Below, in pieces: positions 63,011 to 64,000 of a DNA stretch of 64,000 nt. Under the pieces are notes generated by a model. The model searched no databases, was not told the origin of the DNA, and was given only the letters and a program-made list of their open reading frames with translations. Location of the stretch: positions 1 through 64,000 of the forward strand of contig JAURVB010014062.1 of NCBI GenBank assembly GCA_033002965.1, read 5' to 3'. Source of the DNA: Piper betle (Eukaryota; Streptophyta; Magnoliopsida; Piperales; Piperaceae). The translations under genes and the position numbers were made by a program. Within the stretch, counting starts at the first letter, position 1. Every line of letters begins with the position of its first letter.

Positions 63011-63028
63011 AGTGTTTGTAAGTGATCA

Positions 63029-63420
63029 GAGTGTTGTGAGAATTGTCTCACATTCAAAATGGATATGAGCAGGGACCTTGGAAAAAGATCACTTGCTAAG
63101 TGTTTAGTTGCCTTGTAAGTACAAGGAATGTCTTACATCCAAAATGGATGAGTTGACCACCAGTCTTGTAAGTGCAGGAGAGTGTTGTGAGAATTGGGAA
63201 GTGTTATAAGAATTGTTCCACACTCAAAATAGATATGAGTCGGGACCTTGAAAAAAATCACTTACTAATAGCCGTCTTGTAAGTAAAAGGGAGTGTTGTG
63301 AGAATTGTCTCACATCTAAAATAGATGAGTTGGGACTTTAAAAAAAACAATCCATTCTTGTAAGTACTAGGGAATGTTGTGAGAATTGTCACACATCCAA
63401 AAAAGATATCAGTTGAGACC
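63029..63420. repeat. Second tandem array (GAGTGTTGTGAGAATTG units)
   Basis: Four units of about 100 bp start GAGTGTTGTGAGAATTG (near 63029, 63180, 63291, 63372) and continue TCTCACATCCAAAATGGAT and GGGACCTT. The TGTGAGAATTGTC-CACAT motif is common in plant LTR sequences, so this may be an expanded part of an LTR. It follows directly from the first array and shares GTCTTGTAAGT linkers. Confidence 0.7.
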
Positions 63421-64000
63421 TTAATAAATGCTGGATGGTGAGCTCTTTTAGTGGCCAGCTAGAGATTTTAGATAAGGACCAAATCTACTCATAATATCAG
63501 AGACAACCCAACTGAGATACTGCTCGTGTGTGATGCGTCTGTAAAAGCCCATGAGTGTCAAACCCAAAGTGGTGTAGACATAGTCACATGGCCGTACATG
63601 AGTAGTCGACGTGCAAAATTTGATAGTGCTTATAGATATTAGGGAGTATTGAATATAATCTCACATCTCCAAAGAGAAAAGGGTAATAATTAATATAAAT
63701 GTGAGTTCATCGGTCCTCTAAATTAATTAGTCGTTTTAGATTAAAGTTCATGGACTTATTTTTACAACTATGACTTTTACTTGAAAGATAAATTATAATT
63801 GAATAAAAGATAAATTATAATAACTTGATTTTTTTAAATATTTTCCTGCATTTTGATTGGTTAAAATTCCTACATTTAATTAGAGGCCGATATTTAGTTC
63901 TTTTTATGAATAAAAGGAGATATATCATTTAAAGAAATAATAATTCAAAATAAAAAATGTGGTTTTTGATTCTATAATAACAAGTTTAAATATATATATG
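63421..64000. other. Window end, no gene
   Basis: Moderately AT-rich. A segment around 63650-63680 (AATATAATCTCACATCTCC) again resembles the second tandem array's CTCACATC motif. No coding sequence recognised. Confidence 0.4.

Noticed and set aside
62630..63420. CRISPR-like alternation of repeats and spacers
   Set aside because: Repeats are imperfect, spacers are themselves repeated, and this is plant nuclear DNA.

Overview
The window is nuclear DNA from a flowering plant. Every recognisable gene belongs to a plant family, several genes have many exons with GT-AG introns, and most of the space is AT-rich intergenic DNA filled with decayed transposons. The GC-rich 5' coding exons (26.2-26.9 kb, 37.8-38.8 kb, 49.3-50.7 kb, 59.0-59.5 kb) beside AT-rich non-coding DNA fit a monocot, but I cannot name the species.

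Layout. 0-0.14 kb: edge of a 73-bp tandem repeat. 3.1-3.8 kb (-): J-domain gene fragment, truncated downstream. 3.84-8.44 kb (-): decayed Ty1/copia element with both LTRs, inserted about 10 bp upstream of the J-domain start codon. 9.3-15.3 kb (-): ten-exon polyamine oxidase gene of the PAO1 type, with one frameshift and one GC-AG intron. 15.7-17.2 kb: TCGA-rich foldback-like repeat carrying a CCG-rich insert. 17-26 kb: AT-rich, no convincing gene. 26.2-29.6 kb (+): malectin-like/LRR protein (RLP4 type), nine exons. 31.2-34.4 kb (+): broken, truncated endo-beta-mannosidase gene. 37.8-38.8 kb (-): intronless BKI1/MAKR-like membrane-associated kinase regulator. 39.4-40.6 kb: CGGTT-rich dispersed repeat. 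40.99-42.14 kb: 1148-bp solo LTR with a perfect 5-bp target duplication. 43.05-44.85 kb (-): broken pentatricopeptide repeat gene. 45.98-47.63 kb (+): broken SIN2-type mitochondrial GTPase gene. 49.3-50.7 kb (+): intact type II membrane protein that looks glycosyltransferase-like. 55.0-56.2 kb (+): Ty3/gypsy remnant with a 25-bp minisatellite and a protease fragment. 59.0-59.7 kb (+): two-exon bHLH gene. 60.6-61.25 kb: another TCGA-rich repeat copy. 62.1-63.4 kb: very G-rich tract, then two tandem arrays.

How the genes relate. This is not an operon or gene cluster. The loci serve unrelated functions: polyamine catabolism, cell-surface or secreted recognition, N-glycan turnover, brassinosteroid signalling regulation, organelle GTPase and RNA processing. 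The striking pattern is that intact genes (RLP4-like, BKI1-like, type II membrane protein, bHLH) alternate with conserved single-copy-type genes that carry frameshifts, stops, lost splice sites or truncations (J-domain, endo-beta-mannosidase, PPR, SIN2, and mildly PAO). That is the pattern of gene loss in a duplicated chromosome segment, although indel errors in the assembly could explain some single-base cases. I found no convincing evidence for a new biological system. The most unusual structure is the TCGA-rich foldback repeat family, which contains a tRNA-like module.
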